NCBI RefSeq assembly: GCF_000190575.1
Contig: NC_015164.1
Location: forward strand, 3,744,001-3,808,000
DNA length: 64,000 nucleotides
Direction: 5' to 3'
From: Phocaeicola salanitronis DSM 18170
Lineage (GTDB): Bacteria; Bacteroidota; Bacteroidia; Bacteroidales; Bacteroidaceae
In this document: positions 32,766 through 40,821 of the stretch, piece by piece
How the letters are laid out: each line of letters opens with the position of its first letter
Numbering within the stretch: position 1 is the first letter of the stretch
The notes under the pieces: generated by a model
Told to the model about the DNA's origin: nothing
The model's database searches: none
The model's input: only the letters and a program-made list of their open reading frames with translations
Made by a program: the position numbers and the translations under genes

Positions 32766-33214
32766 GATACTAAATTTATGGTTTCAAGGACATTGCCCGA
32801 TATAATATTTTGAACACCACTGAATATATCACTGCCATAATAATAAACAAGATTATCATAATCAGCCCACACTTGTTCTCGTTCATCTAACCATACAGTC
32901 AAATAACCGGGATGAATGTCTGCTAAATAGATAACCTTATTGACCTTTAACTTCACAGCCACTTTCTGCATAGCTTCCGGGCTGTATTTCTTTATTTTCT
33001 TGACATCAAAATAAAGAATATTAGATTGGTTCAGTTCTAATTTCATGTTATAGAATAGAGCAATCTTGCTTATAATACCGTCATTCAAAGGATAATCAAA
33101 CTTTGAATAGGATTGTTTTAACTTATCAGCGTAACAATCCGACATCATTTGAAAGTTAAATTCATCCCAATGGTTATGAACAAGTATTTCCTTTATTGCA
33201 GTAGGTATATTCAT
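32750..33214 (-). CDS. SUKH-3-like immunity protein
   Basis: This 154-residue cytoplasmic protein has a helical N-terminus with WDEFNFQMMSDCYADKLKQS and a C-terminal half with VIYLADIHPGYLTVWLDERE then VWADYDNLVYYYGSDIFSGV, which fits the SUKH-3 branch of the SMI1/KNR4 superfamily. The final codons (SNNER, TAG) lie inside the boundary site. The usual SUKH-3 length is similar, so the protein looks complete. Confidence 0.75.
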   Translation of the reverse strand: MNIPTAIKEILVHNHWDEFNFQMMSDCYADKLKQSYSKFDYPLNDGIISKIALFYNMKLELNQSNILYFDVKKIKKYSPEAMQKVAVKLKVNKVIYLADIHPGYLTVWLDEREQVWADYDNLVYYYGSDIFSGVQNIISGNVLETINLVSNNER

Positions 33215-33227
33215 ATATAATTGTATC

Positions 33228-33275
33228 TAATGGGGTGGCGGGAAACGGCGTTTAGCTGTTTTCCTGATTTTGTTA
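33228..33275 (-). repeat. attC-like cassette boundary site
   Basis: GGCGGGAAAC start and TTTTCCTG end, with a GTTTA centre; TAATGG and GTTAGC ends. The inner stem is partly mismatched. Confidence 0.7.
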
Positions 33276-33284
33276 GCTGTATTC

Positions 33285-33908
33285 TTATTGTTCCAATTTT
33301 CGTTTTACAATATCTATCAATTCCTCTTTAGTCATGAATTTATTTAGAAACTTTTCCAATGTGCCTTCGTTAGTTACTTCTGTGAAAAAAGTTTCATGGT
33401 CAGTGCCCCACACTATAGGATTTTCGGAATTAAGGTCTGATATACAGATGTAATGATAATTGGGATAACTCTCTGTACAAAGCAATCCCACAAAGTTTGG
33501 AGTGGCACAGTTTGAATGTTGGATGATTTCGTCCAAATCAGCATCATCCGAAAACCAATCATTCCAATCTTCAAAATCTTTCGTGCCTTTTTGCAACGGA
33601 GTGAAAGGCTTCGCCACCCAAAAGAATTGCCCACGAGGTTCTTTGTCCAATGTATAGTAGGTATCAACCATTTTCTTATAAAATGTTTCTCTGTCAGAAC
33701 GGAACAACTCCATATTTTCATCTACCCAATCACCTAACCCCATAATTGGCTCTGTATCTTCGGCAGACAACCAAGGTGTATCTTCCGGCTTTTGGTATAA
33801 AGTGGTGTTGAAAGTTATGGAACACAAGTCTTCTTGTAAAGACACCCCTTTTACATTGGTAACATTACCACCTAACTGCTTTATTCGGTTTACGATTTCC
33901 TGTTTCAT
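33285..33908 (-). CDS. SMI1/KNR4 (SUKH) family immunity protein
   Basis: This 207-residue acidic cytoplasmic protein carries a C-terminal SUKH block: FVGLLCTESYPNYHYICISD, then NPIVWGTDHETFFTEVTNEG and a terminal helix. The N-terminal part has IVNRIKQLGGNVTNVKGVSL. A paralogue at 39285-39911 is about nine-tenths identical by eye, so the cassette was duplicated within the array. It keeps a complete length and a flanking boundary site. Confidence 0.82.
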   Translation of the reverse strand: MKQEIVNRIKQLGGNVTNVKGVSLQEDLCSITFNTTLYQKPEDTPWLSAEDTEPIMGLGDWVDENMELFRSDRETFYKKMVDTYYTLDKEPRGQFFWVAKPFTPLQKGTKDFEDWNDWFSDDADLDEIIQHSNCATPNFVGLLCTESYPNYHYICISDLNSENPIVWGTDHETFFTEVTNEGTLEKFLNKFMTKEELIDIVKRKLEQ

Positions 33909-33928
33909 GACTTTTATTCATTTATAGC

Positions 33929-33974
33929 TAATGGTTTGCAGCTTGCCGCCGTTAGGTGGCACAGGTGCTTGTTA
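33929..33974 (-). repeat. attC-like cassette boundary site
   Basis: TTGCCGCC/GGTGGCA inner arms with a GTTA loop; TAATGG and GTTAGC ends. It is the subtype of 24353. Confidence 0.8.
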
Positions 33975-33985
33975 GCAACATACGT

Positions 33986-34708
33986 TCAAAAAATAAAGCT
34001 AAATGATTGGAGATCTTCTATCATCTTGCTTTGGATTTCATTTTCATTCCAAGGCATACCCTCAATCAAAGCTAATCTTTTAATAGCTTTAATTCCACGT
34101 TCTTTTAACTCAAATGAAATAGAGCCGGTTATTTTTATTTGCGCAAAAGCGGTAGCATAGGTAACCATATCACTTTGAATCATATCCATTTCCTTATCTG
34201 CTGCCATCTTTTTAACTTCGTCGGCATCGAGAGTAGTGATAGGAACATACTCCATATCCCAGTCTTGTTCTATCAACTTCTGTGGAAAGTTGGAAAAGTC
34301 AAGATTTGGATTTTTCCTAATGGCTTCAAATATGCAAATCAACGTATCATGTCCTTCATCACTTCCGAATGGAGTTTCTTCATCACCTTCTGAATAATAT
34401 ATTTCATCACTGAAATGTTCGGAAAACCTTGGATGTGATGTTTTGGGATTAAGCCCAAATTCATCGCTGTCAATATATAATCGCTTCATAAAATCAAAGT
34501 TCCCGTCTTCTATATAGCCTTTTTTCATTTTTGAGCGGATTAACTTTTCGGCTTCCTTTTGACAGTCTTCTTGTGTATCAAATTCCTTTACTTCAAATTT
34601 TCCTATGCTACCGTATTTGCCGTAATTTACAGCAAAACTACAATCACTATAATCTATCCACCAAAATTTGTGGGATTTCTCATCTTTATATACAAAGGCT
34701 CTTTTCAT
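33986..34708 (-). CDS. WGR plus YfeS-like domain protein
   Basis: This 240-residue protein has an N-terminal WGR domain (about 1-65; KFWWIDYSDCSFAVNYGKYG, then EDCQKEAEKLIRSKMKKGY) and a YfeS-like domain (about 75-240; FGLNPKTSHPRFSEHFSDEI, then SPFGSDEGHDTL-type FGSDEGHDTLICIFEAIR). The pairing resembles E. coli YfeS. WGR domains bind nucleic acid or protein partners. It is cytoplasmic; function in immunity is inferred from its array context. Confidence 0.72.
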   Translation of the reverse strand: MKRAFVYKDEKSHKFWWIDYSDCSFAVNYGKYGSIGKFEVKEFDTQEDCQKEAEKLIRSKMKKGYIEDGNFDFMKRLYIDSDEFGLNPKTSHPRFSEHFSDEIYYSEGDEETPFGSDEGHDTLICIFEAIRKNPNLDFSNFPQKLIEQDWDMEYVPITTLDADEVKKMAADKEMDMIQSDMVTYATAFAQIKITGSISFELKERGIKAIKRLALIEGMPWNENEIQSKMIEDLQSFSFIF

Positions 34709-34732
34709 GCTGTTTCTATTTTTGATTGTTGC

Positions 34733-34780
34733 TAATGGTTTGGTGAGGAACAGCGCTCAGCTGTTGGCTCGACCTTGTTA
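34733..34780 (-). repeat. attC-like cassette boundary site
   Basis: GGTGAG/CTCGACC and ACAGC/GCTGT arms; TAATGG and GTTATG ends. It is the subtype of 31708. Confidence 0.8.
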
Positions 34781-34800
34781 TGAACACATTTCATTGTATA

Positions 34801-35877
34801 TTAAGTTACTATTTTTAGACAATTCGGAATTTCTAAAGAAGGTTCAATAATATATATTGCTGCCTGATATAATTGACTCCACTTCTTTGTTACTTCTGAA
34901 TCAAAAACATTTTCATGATTATTTGTTTTAGAATGATAAGCAGAATAGTCTGAATTAAAAACACTTATGTATCCTTCCTTTGAAACAGATACTAATCTAT
35001 TTTTTATCAGACTTATATATATGTATGTCTCTTCGCTTGAATAGATTTTTTTGCATGTATTTTGGATAATATCTATTTCTAATATATCTCCACCACTATA
35101 TGGATAAAGTATCAAATGCTTATCAACAGGAAGAATATTTGCAAAAAATGAATTACCTAAAGGACTTCCAAATTCATCTTTTGGATAATCTTGATTCAGA
35201 CACAATTCATTTTCATACCGGAGAGTAATATAGTCATGTATTTGGATGTTTAGCGGAGGATAACCTCCGGCTATTATCAATTTATCATATAGAACCGTTG
35301 CTGTACTTGCTTCAAAAAGTACCACTAAATCTATTATTTTGTTATCAGCCAGACTAAAGATGAGCATTTCTCCAGAATCTTCACTATCAACCCATAAAAC
35401 ACAAATACGTTGGTTTATTGGATCGTGGATTATTTGTTTGATATTTACGGCATCCATAAGAGGATAATCACATATTTTTTTATTTGATGTAATATCCCAC
35501 ACATCTATTTTAGAATGATACTTTTCGATGCAAGAAAAATAATTTGTGTCACCAAGTATCAGCTTATCTTTATTAACCGCTATTGCCGTATAATGCGTAT
35601 CTTCCTCAAAAAAAACAGATTGAAAAGTTTTAGTGATAATATTAAACTGAATAATATAATTATTTCCACCAACAAAATAGATAGTTGAACCACATACACA
35701 GGCATCAGATATAAACGGAAATGATTCAATTTCAAACAGCTCATATTGTTTGTTATTTAACCCAAACAATGTAAAAGTGTTGCTTTCCTCAAAAAGAAGC
35801 AATATATATTCATCATTAACAGTATATGATTTATATATAGTTCCGTCAATTTGTTTTTTATATAGTAAATGTATCAT
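34801..35877 (-). CDS. Beta-propeller-like protein
   Basis: I chose the ATG at 35877 (MIHLLYKKQIDG, 358 residues); an in-frame extension to 35922 would translate the upstream boundary site. The sequence is a series of four-stranded repeats typical of a WD40- or Kelch-like propeller (for example YTVNDEYILLLFEESNTFTL, ACVCGSTIYFVGGNNYIIQF, IAVNKDKLILGDTN, ISLIKNRLVSVSKEGYISVF). There is no signal peptide. It probably provides a binding surface in the cytoplasm. Confidence 0.62.
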   Translation of the reverse strand: MIHLLYKKQIDGTIYKSYTVNDEYILLLFEESNTFTLFGLNNKQYELFEIESFPFISDACVCGSTIYFVGGNNYIIQFNIITKTFQSVFFEEDTHYTAIAVNKDKLILGDTNYFSCIEKYHSKIDVWDITSNKKICDYPLMDAVNIKQIIHDPINQRICVLWVDSEDSGEMLIFSLADNKIIDLVVLFEASTATVLYDKLIIAGGYPPLNIQIHDYITLRYENELCLNQDYPKDEFGSPLGNSFFANILPVDKHLILYPYSGGDILEIDIIQNTCKKIYSSEETYIYISLIKNRLVSVSKEGYISVFNSDYSAYHSKTNNHENVFDSEVTKKWSQLYQAAIYIIEPSLEIPNCLKIVT

Positions 35878-35902
35878 TTTATCTATTCTATAGCACTGTT
35901 CA

Positions 35903-35947
35903 TAATGGTTAGAAAGTAGCATCGTCAGATGCTATCTTTCGTTGTTA
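35903..35947 (-). repeat. attC-like cassette boundary site
   Basis: GAAAG/CTTTC and GCATC/GATGC arms with a GTCA loop; TAATGG and GTTAG ends. Confidence 0.85.
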
Positions 35948-36518
35948 GATATTTATTGTCCTTTCCCACTTGGGAGCATGGAACAAAAGTTGCCTTTATA
36001 ATTTGATTATTACAGTTAAATGGCACATAATCCACCTTGCTATCAATACTTAACGTATCACTTAGCTGCTTCAAATGGGAATGCTCATTTCGCAACAAGA
36101 CTTCCAATTTTGAAAAGTCCACAGAACTGTATATCGGATAGAAACCGGAAAAGCAAGTAGGCGTTATGTAAGCAATTTGGCTTTCATAATCAAAGAATAA
36201 AAAACGATTCCCATCCGCTACATTATCATACACGGCAAAGCAAGCAAACTTTCCCACTCCATTGATTGTATAGCTTTGCATGAAGTCAATACTGCTATCA
36301 TCTACCGCTTCTAACTCAAAAACAACACGCTTTTTACCTTGTTGATTAAAACACAGCCTATATAGAATTTCAAATTCTGTTTCTTCTGTTTCTATATAAA
36401 GGGTATCTTGTTCAGTCAAAGAACTATACTTGGCTGGATTTTGTTCCACATAGCCGTTTTTCGCTATAACACAGCAAAGTGGGAAAAGGAGCAAACTATA
36501 TAATACAAATATTCTCAT
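35925..36518 (-). CDS. Secreted cassette protein
   Basis: This 197-residue protein has a signal peptide (MRIFVLYSLLLFPLCCVIAK) and a beta-rich mature part (FEILYRLCFNQQGKKRVVFE, RFLFFDYESQIAYITPTCF). The frame crosses the site's terminal TAA out of register and stops at a TGA in the hairpin, so the last residues (LTTKDSI) are site-encoded. It is predicted to be periplasmic. No family is recognised. Confidence 0.6.
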   Translation of the reverse strand: MRIFVLYSLLLFPLCCVIAKNGYVEQNPAKYSSLTEQDTLYIETEETEFEILYRLCFNQQGKKRVVFELEAVDDSSIDFMQSYTINGVGKFACFAVYDNVADGNRFLFFDYESQIAYITPTCFSGFYPIYSSVDFSKLEVLLRNEHSHLKQLSDTLSIDSKVDYVPFNCNNQIIKATFVPCSQVGKDNKYLTTKDSI

Positions 36519-36529
36519 GTCTTTATATC

Positions 36530-36575
36530 TAATGGTTTAGCGGGGAACGCTGTAAGGCGTTATCACGCTTCGTTA
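36530..36575 (-). repeat. attC-like cassette boundary site
   Basis: GCGGG/CACGC-like and AACGC/GCGTT arms; TAATGG and GTTAA ends. It overlaps the PoNi gene end. Confidence 0.75.
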
Positions 36576-37300
36576 ACATCATATTTAATTTCATTCCAGT
36601 GTACCATATCGTATGGATAGTATGGTAACCCTTTCAGGCTGCTATCATCCAGCCCCAAAACCTTGACCAATGCACCGCTCTCAAAACACCAATATCCGTC
36701 ATGTATTAGACCATATTTGTGGTCGTCGTGCCAAGCGCAATCGGAATGTCCACGATACCATTCCCTTTTGAGATACTTTTCCAATCGCTTTGTCGCCTGT
36801 GTCTTGTTTGTTTTAGCCAAATCCGACACTTCCAAGATTGCCCGATAAGGCACAGCGTCAAACACGCAATCCGCCATTTCCTTCCGTTCCGGGAAACGGT
36901 AATTCAGCAATACATCATAAACACGGTCTTTAACTTCTTTCATGTCTATAAGTACACGGAGTTTGTGAATGACATTATTATCATACTCCAACATGATACC
37001 TATTGAAAGCAGCCATAACATCTGAACATAATAGCCATACGGAGTCCAACATTTTTCTAAAACATTGATTGTCGAAATATAATTGGATTTTATAAATTCT
37101 AAATTCTCCCCCATAGAATACATAGTTACGATAGTATAAACTCTACAATCAAATAAACGTCCATACAAATCAGGACTAATCTCATCTCCATCTTTTTCTG
37201 ATTGTTCTATCATACTATTAAGTTTTTCTATTCGACAATAATACTTAGCCAATTGCTTTATATACTGTTCTTCCGTAAAAAGTTTATCTCTTGTTTCCAT
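36563..37300 (-). CDS. PoNi family immunity protein, paralogue
   Basis: This 245-residue protein shares METRDKLFTEEQYIKQL at the N-terminus and a DUF1911 C-terminus (REWYRGHSDCAWHDDHKYG, GYWCFESGALVKVLGLDDSS, YYPYDMVHWNE) with the 1696-2397 protein; the middle (about 20-150) is diverged. The TGA stop lies inside the boundary site. Inverted 12-mers (37301-37312 and 36597-36608) frame the gene as in the paralogue. Confidence 0.88.
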   Translation of the reverse strand: METRDKLFTEEQYIKQLAKYYCRIEKLNSMIEQSEKDGDEISPDLYGRLFDCRVYTIVTMYSMGENLEFIKSNYISTINVLEKCWTPYGYYVQMLWLLSIGIMLEYDNNVIHKLRVLIDMKEVKDRVYDVLLNYRFPERKEMADCVFDAVPYRAILEVSDLAKTNKTQATKRLEKYLKREWYRGHSDCAWHDDHKYGLIHDGYWCFESGALVKVLGLDDSSLKGLPYYPYDMVHWNEIKYDVNEA

Positions 37301-37322
37301 TATGGTACACTGTTTTTGATGT

Positions 37323-37370
37323 TAATGGGTTGCAGCTAATCGCCGTTTAGGGCGATTAAGATGCATGTTA
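37323..37370 (-). repeat. attC-like cassette boundary site
   Basis: TGCA/TGCA and AATCGCC/GGCGATT arms with a GTTTAG loop; TAATGG and GTTATC ends. The arms differ from 24353 in both strands, keeping pairing. Confidence 0.8.
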
Positions 37371-37392
37371 TCCGCATACTTCAATTATACTT

Positions 37393-38559
37393 TTATCGTT
37401 GCAGACGATTGAGAGCATCTTCATACACAGAAACACTTTTAGGCACATTTACTATCTGTGAACGTTCTTTGAAATAATAATAAAGAAGCTCTTTCAATTC
37501 CTTGTTTTCAACTGTCTCAGGAAGTAATCCCAATAACATTTCATCATAGTTTTCGAAAGAAACACCTCCTTTTCTTCGGTTGTAAGCTTGCCAATGTACT
37601 TTTGGTTTTTTACTTTTAGCATCTTTGGCGAGCGCAAACAACCATCTCTCATCTATATCGACAAAAGTATCAACTGTAAATTGAGTATCATAAGCACCAT
37701 ATTTATAATTACCCCAGAAAACAAGAGCACGATAGCCTACAGGTTTCTCTCGTTTAAAGCTCCAATCCTCTGGATAATCATTATAATCAAGCCATCCAAA
37801 CACATTAAGCAAATAAATTGCTGTAGATTCTTCTGACAGATACTTTACAAATCCATCATATACCTTTTCTTTAGGTTCTGTGAGGATTGCTTTCATAAAC
37901 ACAGGAATGAGCCAAGCCCCTCCATAAGTCGCATACAGTTCATCTGCAAGTGCCATTAGGCGTACATCTTGGCTTTTTATTAGTGAAGCCGTCATTACTA
38001 ACGGAAAAACCTTTTCCTTTTCATAACGATTATCCTCACTTATACGAAGGGTATCAGAATTAAAATTCCAAGTTGTAGTTTCATCGTTAGAATTCTTTTT
38101 TGCTCGTTTTAGCGAAGTAAAGCGGGACAAATTTTCGGGCTTTGCCATAAAACGATATACCTCCAACATATTTTGAGATGCTTTTCCTAACATTATTGAC
38201 AGGCAAAACCTCAGTTGTTCCATCTGATTGACATCAATAGGCTCATCTTTTTGTCGATTAAGTAGATTTGTCAAAAAGCACAGGATAACAGGTGCTATTT
38301 CTTCTGAAACACAATCAGAACAAGTGTTAGCAAAGATGTTCTCACCCATACATTTACCTTTGACAAGCTTCTTCCATAAAGGACGAGCTTCTTGACATTC
38401 TATACAAGCAAGTGCTTTCAGAGCCGCATTTTTGCATTTACCTTTTTCAGTGTTCACCAAAAACATTAATGTTTCTGCATTTTCAGGATTACGTCCAAGT
38501 TCTAATATTGCGGCTTCCCGTTTTAATCCCTTTTCGGGTAAGGAGTCTAAATTAATCAT
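37393..38559 (-). CDS. HEAT-repeat-like cassette protein
   Basis: I chose the ATG at 38559 (MINLDSLPEKGL, 388 residues); a longer in-frame start at 38703 would translate the upstream boundary site and the end of the neighbouring gene. The N-terminal part has HEAT-like helices (REAAILELGRNPENAETLMF, NAALKALACIECQEARPLWK) and continues as an alpha-helical solenoid. The C-terminal part contains PKVHWQAYNRRKGGVSFENY. It is cytoplasmic; no named family is certain. Confidence 0.65.
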   Translation of the reverse strand: MINLDSLPEKGLKREAAILELGRNPENAETLMFLVNTEKGKCKNAALKALACIECQEARPLWKKLVKGKCMGENIFANTCSDCVSEEIAPVILCFLTNLLNRQKDEPIDVNQMEQLRFCLSIMLGKASQNMLEVYRFMAKPENLSRFTSLKRAKKNSNDETTTWNFNSDTLRISEDNRYEKEKVFPLVMTASLIKSQDVRLMALADELYATYGGAWLIPVFMKAILTEPKEKVYDGFVKYLSEESTAIYLLNVFGWLDYNDYPEDWSFKREKPVGYRALVFWGNYKYGAYDTQFTVDTFVDIDERWLFALAKDAKSKKPKVHWQAYNRRKGGVSFENYDEMLLGLLPETVENKELKELLYYYFKERSQIVNVPKSVSVYEDALNRLQR

Positions 38560-38590
38560 ATCTTCTCTTTTTATATATTTATTATGCGAA

Positions 38591-38638
38591 TAATGGTTTG
38601 GTGAGCAACAGCGTTTAGCTGTTGTCTCGACCTCGTTA
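38591..38638 (-). repeat. attC-like cassette boundary site
   Basis: GGTGAG/CTCGACC and ACAGC/GCTGT arms; TAATGG and GTTATA ends. Confidence 0.8.
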
Positions 38639-38644
38639 TAAACT

Positions 38645-39205
38645 CTATTTGCCATTTGAAATAGTTGGTATTGCAAACTCGTTCGTTTTATAAATAGGAG
38701 CAAACATTCGTATCATAAAAATCTTGCAATATATACTATCACATAGTATGTTATCATTGGGTTGATTCGAAATAAACAATGCTTTATAAAAAAACTTATC
38801 GTTCATTTCTTTGACAAAAACCACATCATAAGAGATTAATATGGCAAGACTATCATTAGTTATAAAATCATTGTAGCTTAAATTCCTTTTATAGCTGCCT
38901 CGTAAAATATTTTGACAACCATCAAGTTCTTTATCTGTTATAAATTCTATCACACCATCGTATTTGAGGTGCCTGTAATTTATGTTACTGTAATCACTTG
39001 CCGATATTTCTCTTATACATGCTTGTTCAACGAAAGGTAGTTTTTTTAATCCCCATTGAACTGGATATAATGTAAATAGCCATACATACATTCTAATAAT
39101 GATGATAATCGGAAATGCAAATATCAAGGAATGTCTAAAATCCTTTCGAACGATGCATCCAAAGAAGGCTATAATTAGCATAAGAAGCAATACAATGACT
39201 ACCAT
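38645..39205 (-). CDS. Membrane-anchored protein, paralogue of 7226-7849
   Basis: The 186-residue product shares the N-terminal membrane segments (VVIVLLLMLIIAF and the following span), VQWGLKKLPFVEQACIRE and the C-terminal YKALFISNQPNDNILCDSIY with the 7226 protein. It stops (TAG) before its boundary site, whereas the paralogue runs through its own. This contrast shows that the site-encoded tail of the paralogue is not needed. Both genes have the same upstream sequence. Confidence 0.65.
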   Translation of the reverse strand: MVVIVLLLMLIIAFFGCIVRKDFRHSLIFAFPIIIIIRMYVWLFTLYPVQWGLKKLPFVEQACIREISASDYSNINYRHLKYDGVIEFITDKELDGCQNILRGSYKRNLSYNDFITNDSLAILISYDVVFVKEMNDKFFYKALFISNQPNDNILCDSIYCKIFMIRMFAPIYKTNEFAIPTISNGK

Positions 39206-39228
39206 CCTATTTCAATTCTAATTGTTTA

Positions 39229-39274
39229 TAATGGGATGCAGCTTGCCGCCGTTAGGCGGTATAGGTGCTTGTTA
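39229..39274 (-). repeat. attC-like cassette boundary site
   Basis: GCCGCC/GGCGGT arms with a GTTA loop; TAATGG and GTTAGC ends. Confidence 0.8.
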
Positions 39275-39284
39275 GCTACGTTCT

Positions 39285-39911
39285 TTATTGTTCCATTTTC
39301 CGTTTTACAATATCAACAAATTCATCTTTAGTCATGAACTTATTTAGGAAATCTTCCAATGTTCCTTCGTTAGTAACCTCTGTAAAAAACACTTCATGGT
39401 CTGTACTCCACACTATTGGATTGTCTGGATTAAGGTCTGATAAACAGATGTAATGATAATTGGGATAACTTTCTGTACAAAGCAATCCAACAAAGTCAGG
39501 AGTAGTACAGTTTGAATGTTGAATGATTTCGTCCAAATCTGTATCATCATCTGAAAACCAATCATTCCAATCTTCAAAATCTTTCGTGCCTTTTTGAAAT
39601 GGAGTAAATGGTTTTGCTACCCAAAAAAATTGTCCACGAGGTTCTTCATTTAATGTATAGTAGGTATCTACCATTTTCTTATAAAATGCCTCTTTATCAG
39701 AATTGAACAATTCCATATTTTCATCTACCCAATTACCTAAACCCATTATAGGCTCTGTATCTTCGGCAGATAGCCAAGGTGTATCTTCCGGCTTTTGATA
39801 CAAAGCAGTATTAAAAGTTATGGCACACAAGTCGTCTTGTAAAGACATTCCTTTTACATTGGCGATATTACCGCCTAATTGCTTTATTCGGTTTATGATT
39901 TCCTGTTTCAT
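39285..39911 (-). CDS. SMI1/KNR4 (SUKH) family immunity protein, paralogue
   Basis: This 208-residue duplicate of 33285-33908 has the same SUKH block (FVGLLCTESYPNYHYICLSD) with scattered conservative changes and one inserted residue in the acidic SDDDTDLDE loop. The variation is spread evenly rather than confined to one face. It is followed by site 39229 and preceded by a long-form repeat. Confidence 0.82.
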   Translation of the reverse strand: MKQEIINRIKQLGGNIANVKGMSLQDDLCAITFNTALYQKPEDTPWLSAEDTEPIMGLGNWVDENMELFNSDKEAFYKKMVDTYYTLNEEPRGQFFWVAKPFTPFQKGTKDFEDWNDWFSDDDTDLDEIIQHSNCTTPDFVGLLCTESYPNYHYICLSDLNPDNPIVWSTDHEVFFTEVTNEGTLEDFLNKFMTKDEFVDIVKRKMEQ

Positions 39912-39934
39912 GACTCTTATTCATTTGTAGCTAA

Positions 39935-40013
39935 TTTGTTTATAAATACACCTGTAGGTATAGGATATTTCGATAACCGACACCTGGCAGGTGTGTTTCC
40001 TGATCTCTATTAG
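39935..40013 (-). repeat. Long-form boundary repeat, copy 3
   Basis: Same ACACCTGGCAGGTGT palindrome and flanks as 2422 and 24937, but here without an adjoining promoter or TetR gene. This shows the repeat is a boundary element in its own right. Confidence 0.65.
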
Positions 40014-40018
40014 TAACT

Positions 40019-40321
40019 TTAATCACCCGTAATTCTTATCTTAGATATATTGGTGGTATTTATACAATTTACTATGTGCTCAATCTCCTTACCATAAGGA
40101 GATTTTTTTCCAATTTCTTTTAACTCATTAATGAAAGATACTAATTCTGTTCCCGAAAGTTCTACATCAGTTAAATAATAGTCTTGTACACGGAATATAG
40201 TTCGAAATCGCCCTTTATCTAAATGTGCAAGATTAAACAGCCAATAATGTAAGTTTTCACTAATTTCAGACACATCCGTGCTTGTTCCGTCTTTATTATA
40301 AATTGAAATATCTAAGCCCAT
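40019..40321 (-). CDS. First array gene: small cytoplasmic protein
   Basis: This 100-residue protein (MGLDISIYNKDGTSTDVSEI at the start) has no signal peptide or membrane segment. The pattern of a short beta hairpin, a helix and FRVQDYYLTDVELSGTEL suggests a compact alpha/beta fold. I do not recognise it. It is the first gene downstream of the rightmost array promoter, with a leader of about 110 nt. Confidence 0.55.
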   Translation of the reverse strand: MGLDISIYNKDGTSTDVSEISENLHYWLFNLAHLDKGRFRTIFRVQDYYLTDVELSGTELVSFINELKEIGKKSPYGKEIEHIVNCINTTNISKIRITGD

Positions 40322-40428
40322 ATAAGAATTATTAAATTGTTACTAATGTATTGATAACAACACCTGTCAGGCATCGGACATTCCGCTAACCCACACCATG
40401 CAGGGCGTATATCTGACCTCCATGCCCC

Positions 40429-40458
40429 CAAAGGTACGAAAAGAATCGAAGAAACAAA
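40429..40458 (-). promoter_or_regulatory. Reiterated array promoter, copy 9 (array head)
   Basis: TTTG (40458-40455), 18 nt, TACCTTTG (40436-40429) on the minus strand. No array gene lies further upstream, so it plays the role of the head promoter. Confidence 0.78.
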
Positions 40459-40568
40459 CCGAATGGTTTGGAAAAGTCGCAAAATTTAATGAAGAAATTA
40501 AAAAGAAGTTGTTCGCATTTATTTGCCAAGTTTACATTCACGTAATTACAGAATAAGCTAAAATATAA

Positions 40569-40587
40569 CACCGTTCATCAAACGGTG
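40569..40587. other. Small hairpin in the array-backbone spacer
   Basis: CACCGTT-CATCA-AACGGTG is followed on the plus strand by six A. Possible weak minus-strand terminator; function unknown. Confidence 0.35.
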
Positions 40588-40747
40588 AAAAAACAAAGTA
40601 GAAACACACACCACATTACGTGCCGATACTTGTTAGGATTGAACTGATAGCTTCATAAAAGGAATTAAATAGGCTATCCGACTTGGGACATTCAAATAAT
40701 TGCAGTTACCCCTTCCATCAAAGGTAAATCCCAATCCTGTTTGCCAG

Positions 40748-40821
40748 CCGCATTTATTTCTTTTTTCAGGAGAATTTTCTTTATGGCTGACGCCATGAAA
40801 ATTCACCTGAAAAAAATGCGG
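40748..40821. repeat. Large imperfect inverted repeat (74 bp)
   Basis: Nested arms CCGCATTT/AAATGCGG, TTTTTTCAGG/CCTGAAAAAA, GAATTTTC/GAAAATTC and ATGGC/GCCAT around a TGAC loop give a nearly continuous hairpin. Candidate recombination or transfer-origin structure at the array head. Confidence 0.7.

Larger units (their letters stand above)
603..40480 (-). mobile_element. Integron-like immunity-gene cassette array (rAID-1-like)
   Basis: About 50 co-oriented genes are separated by about 30 hairpin sites that share ends and architecture but differ in stem sequence. Known immunity families (PoNi, SUKH, Imm5, Imm22, YfeS) dominate the recognisable products. Nine near-identical promoters inside the array fire in gene direction. 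The layout fits recombinase-associated acquired interbacterial defence clusters of Bacteroidales. The recombinase expected for such a cluster is not in this window. The 5' end is at the promoter near 40,440, and the 3' end is beyond the left edge. Confidence 0.8.

Noticed and set aside
603..40480. Classical integron with IntI and 59-base elements
   Set aside because: No intI gene is present, sites are only 44-48 bp and end in ATTA rather than GTTA in gene orientation, so only an attC-like nature is claimed.
1..40480. Toxin or type VI secretion genes in the array
   Set aside because: None of the products has secretion-associated (PAAR, Hcp, VgrG, Rhs) or recognisable toxin domains; only immunity-type families are seen.
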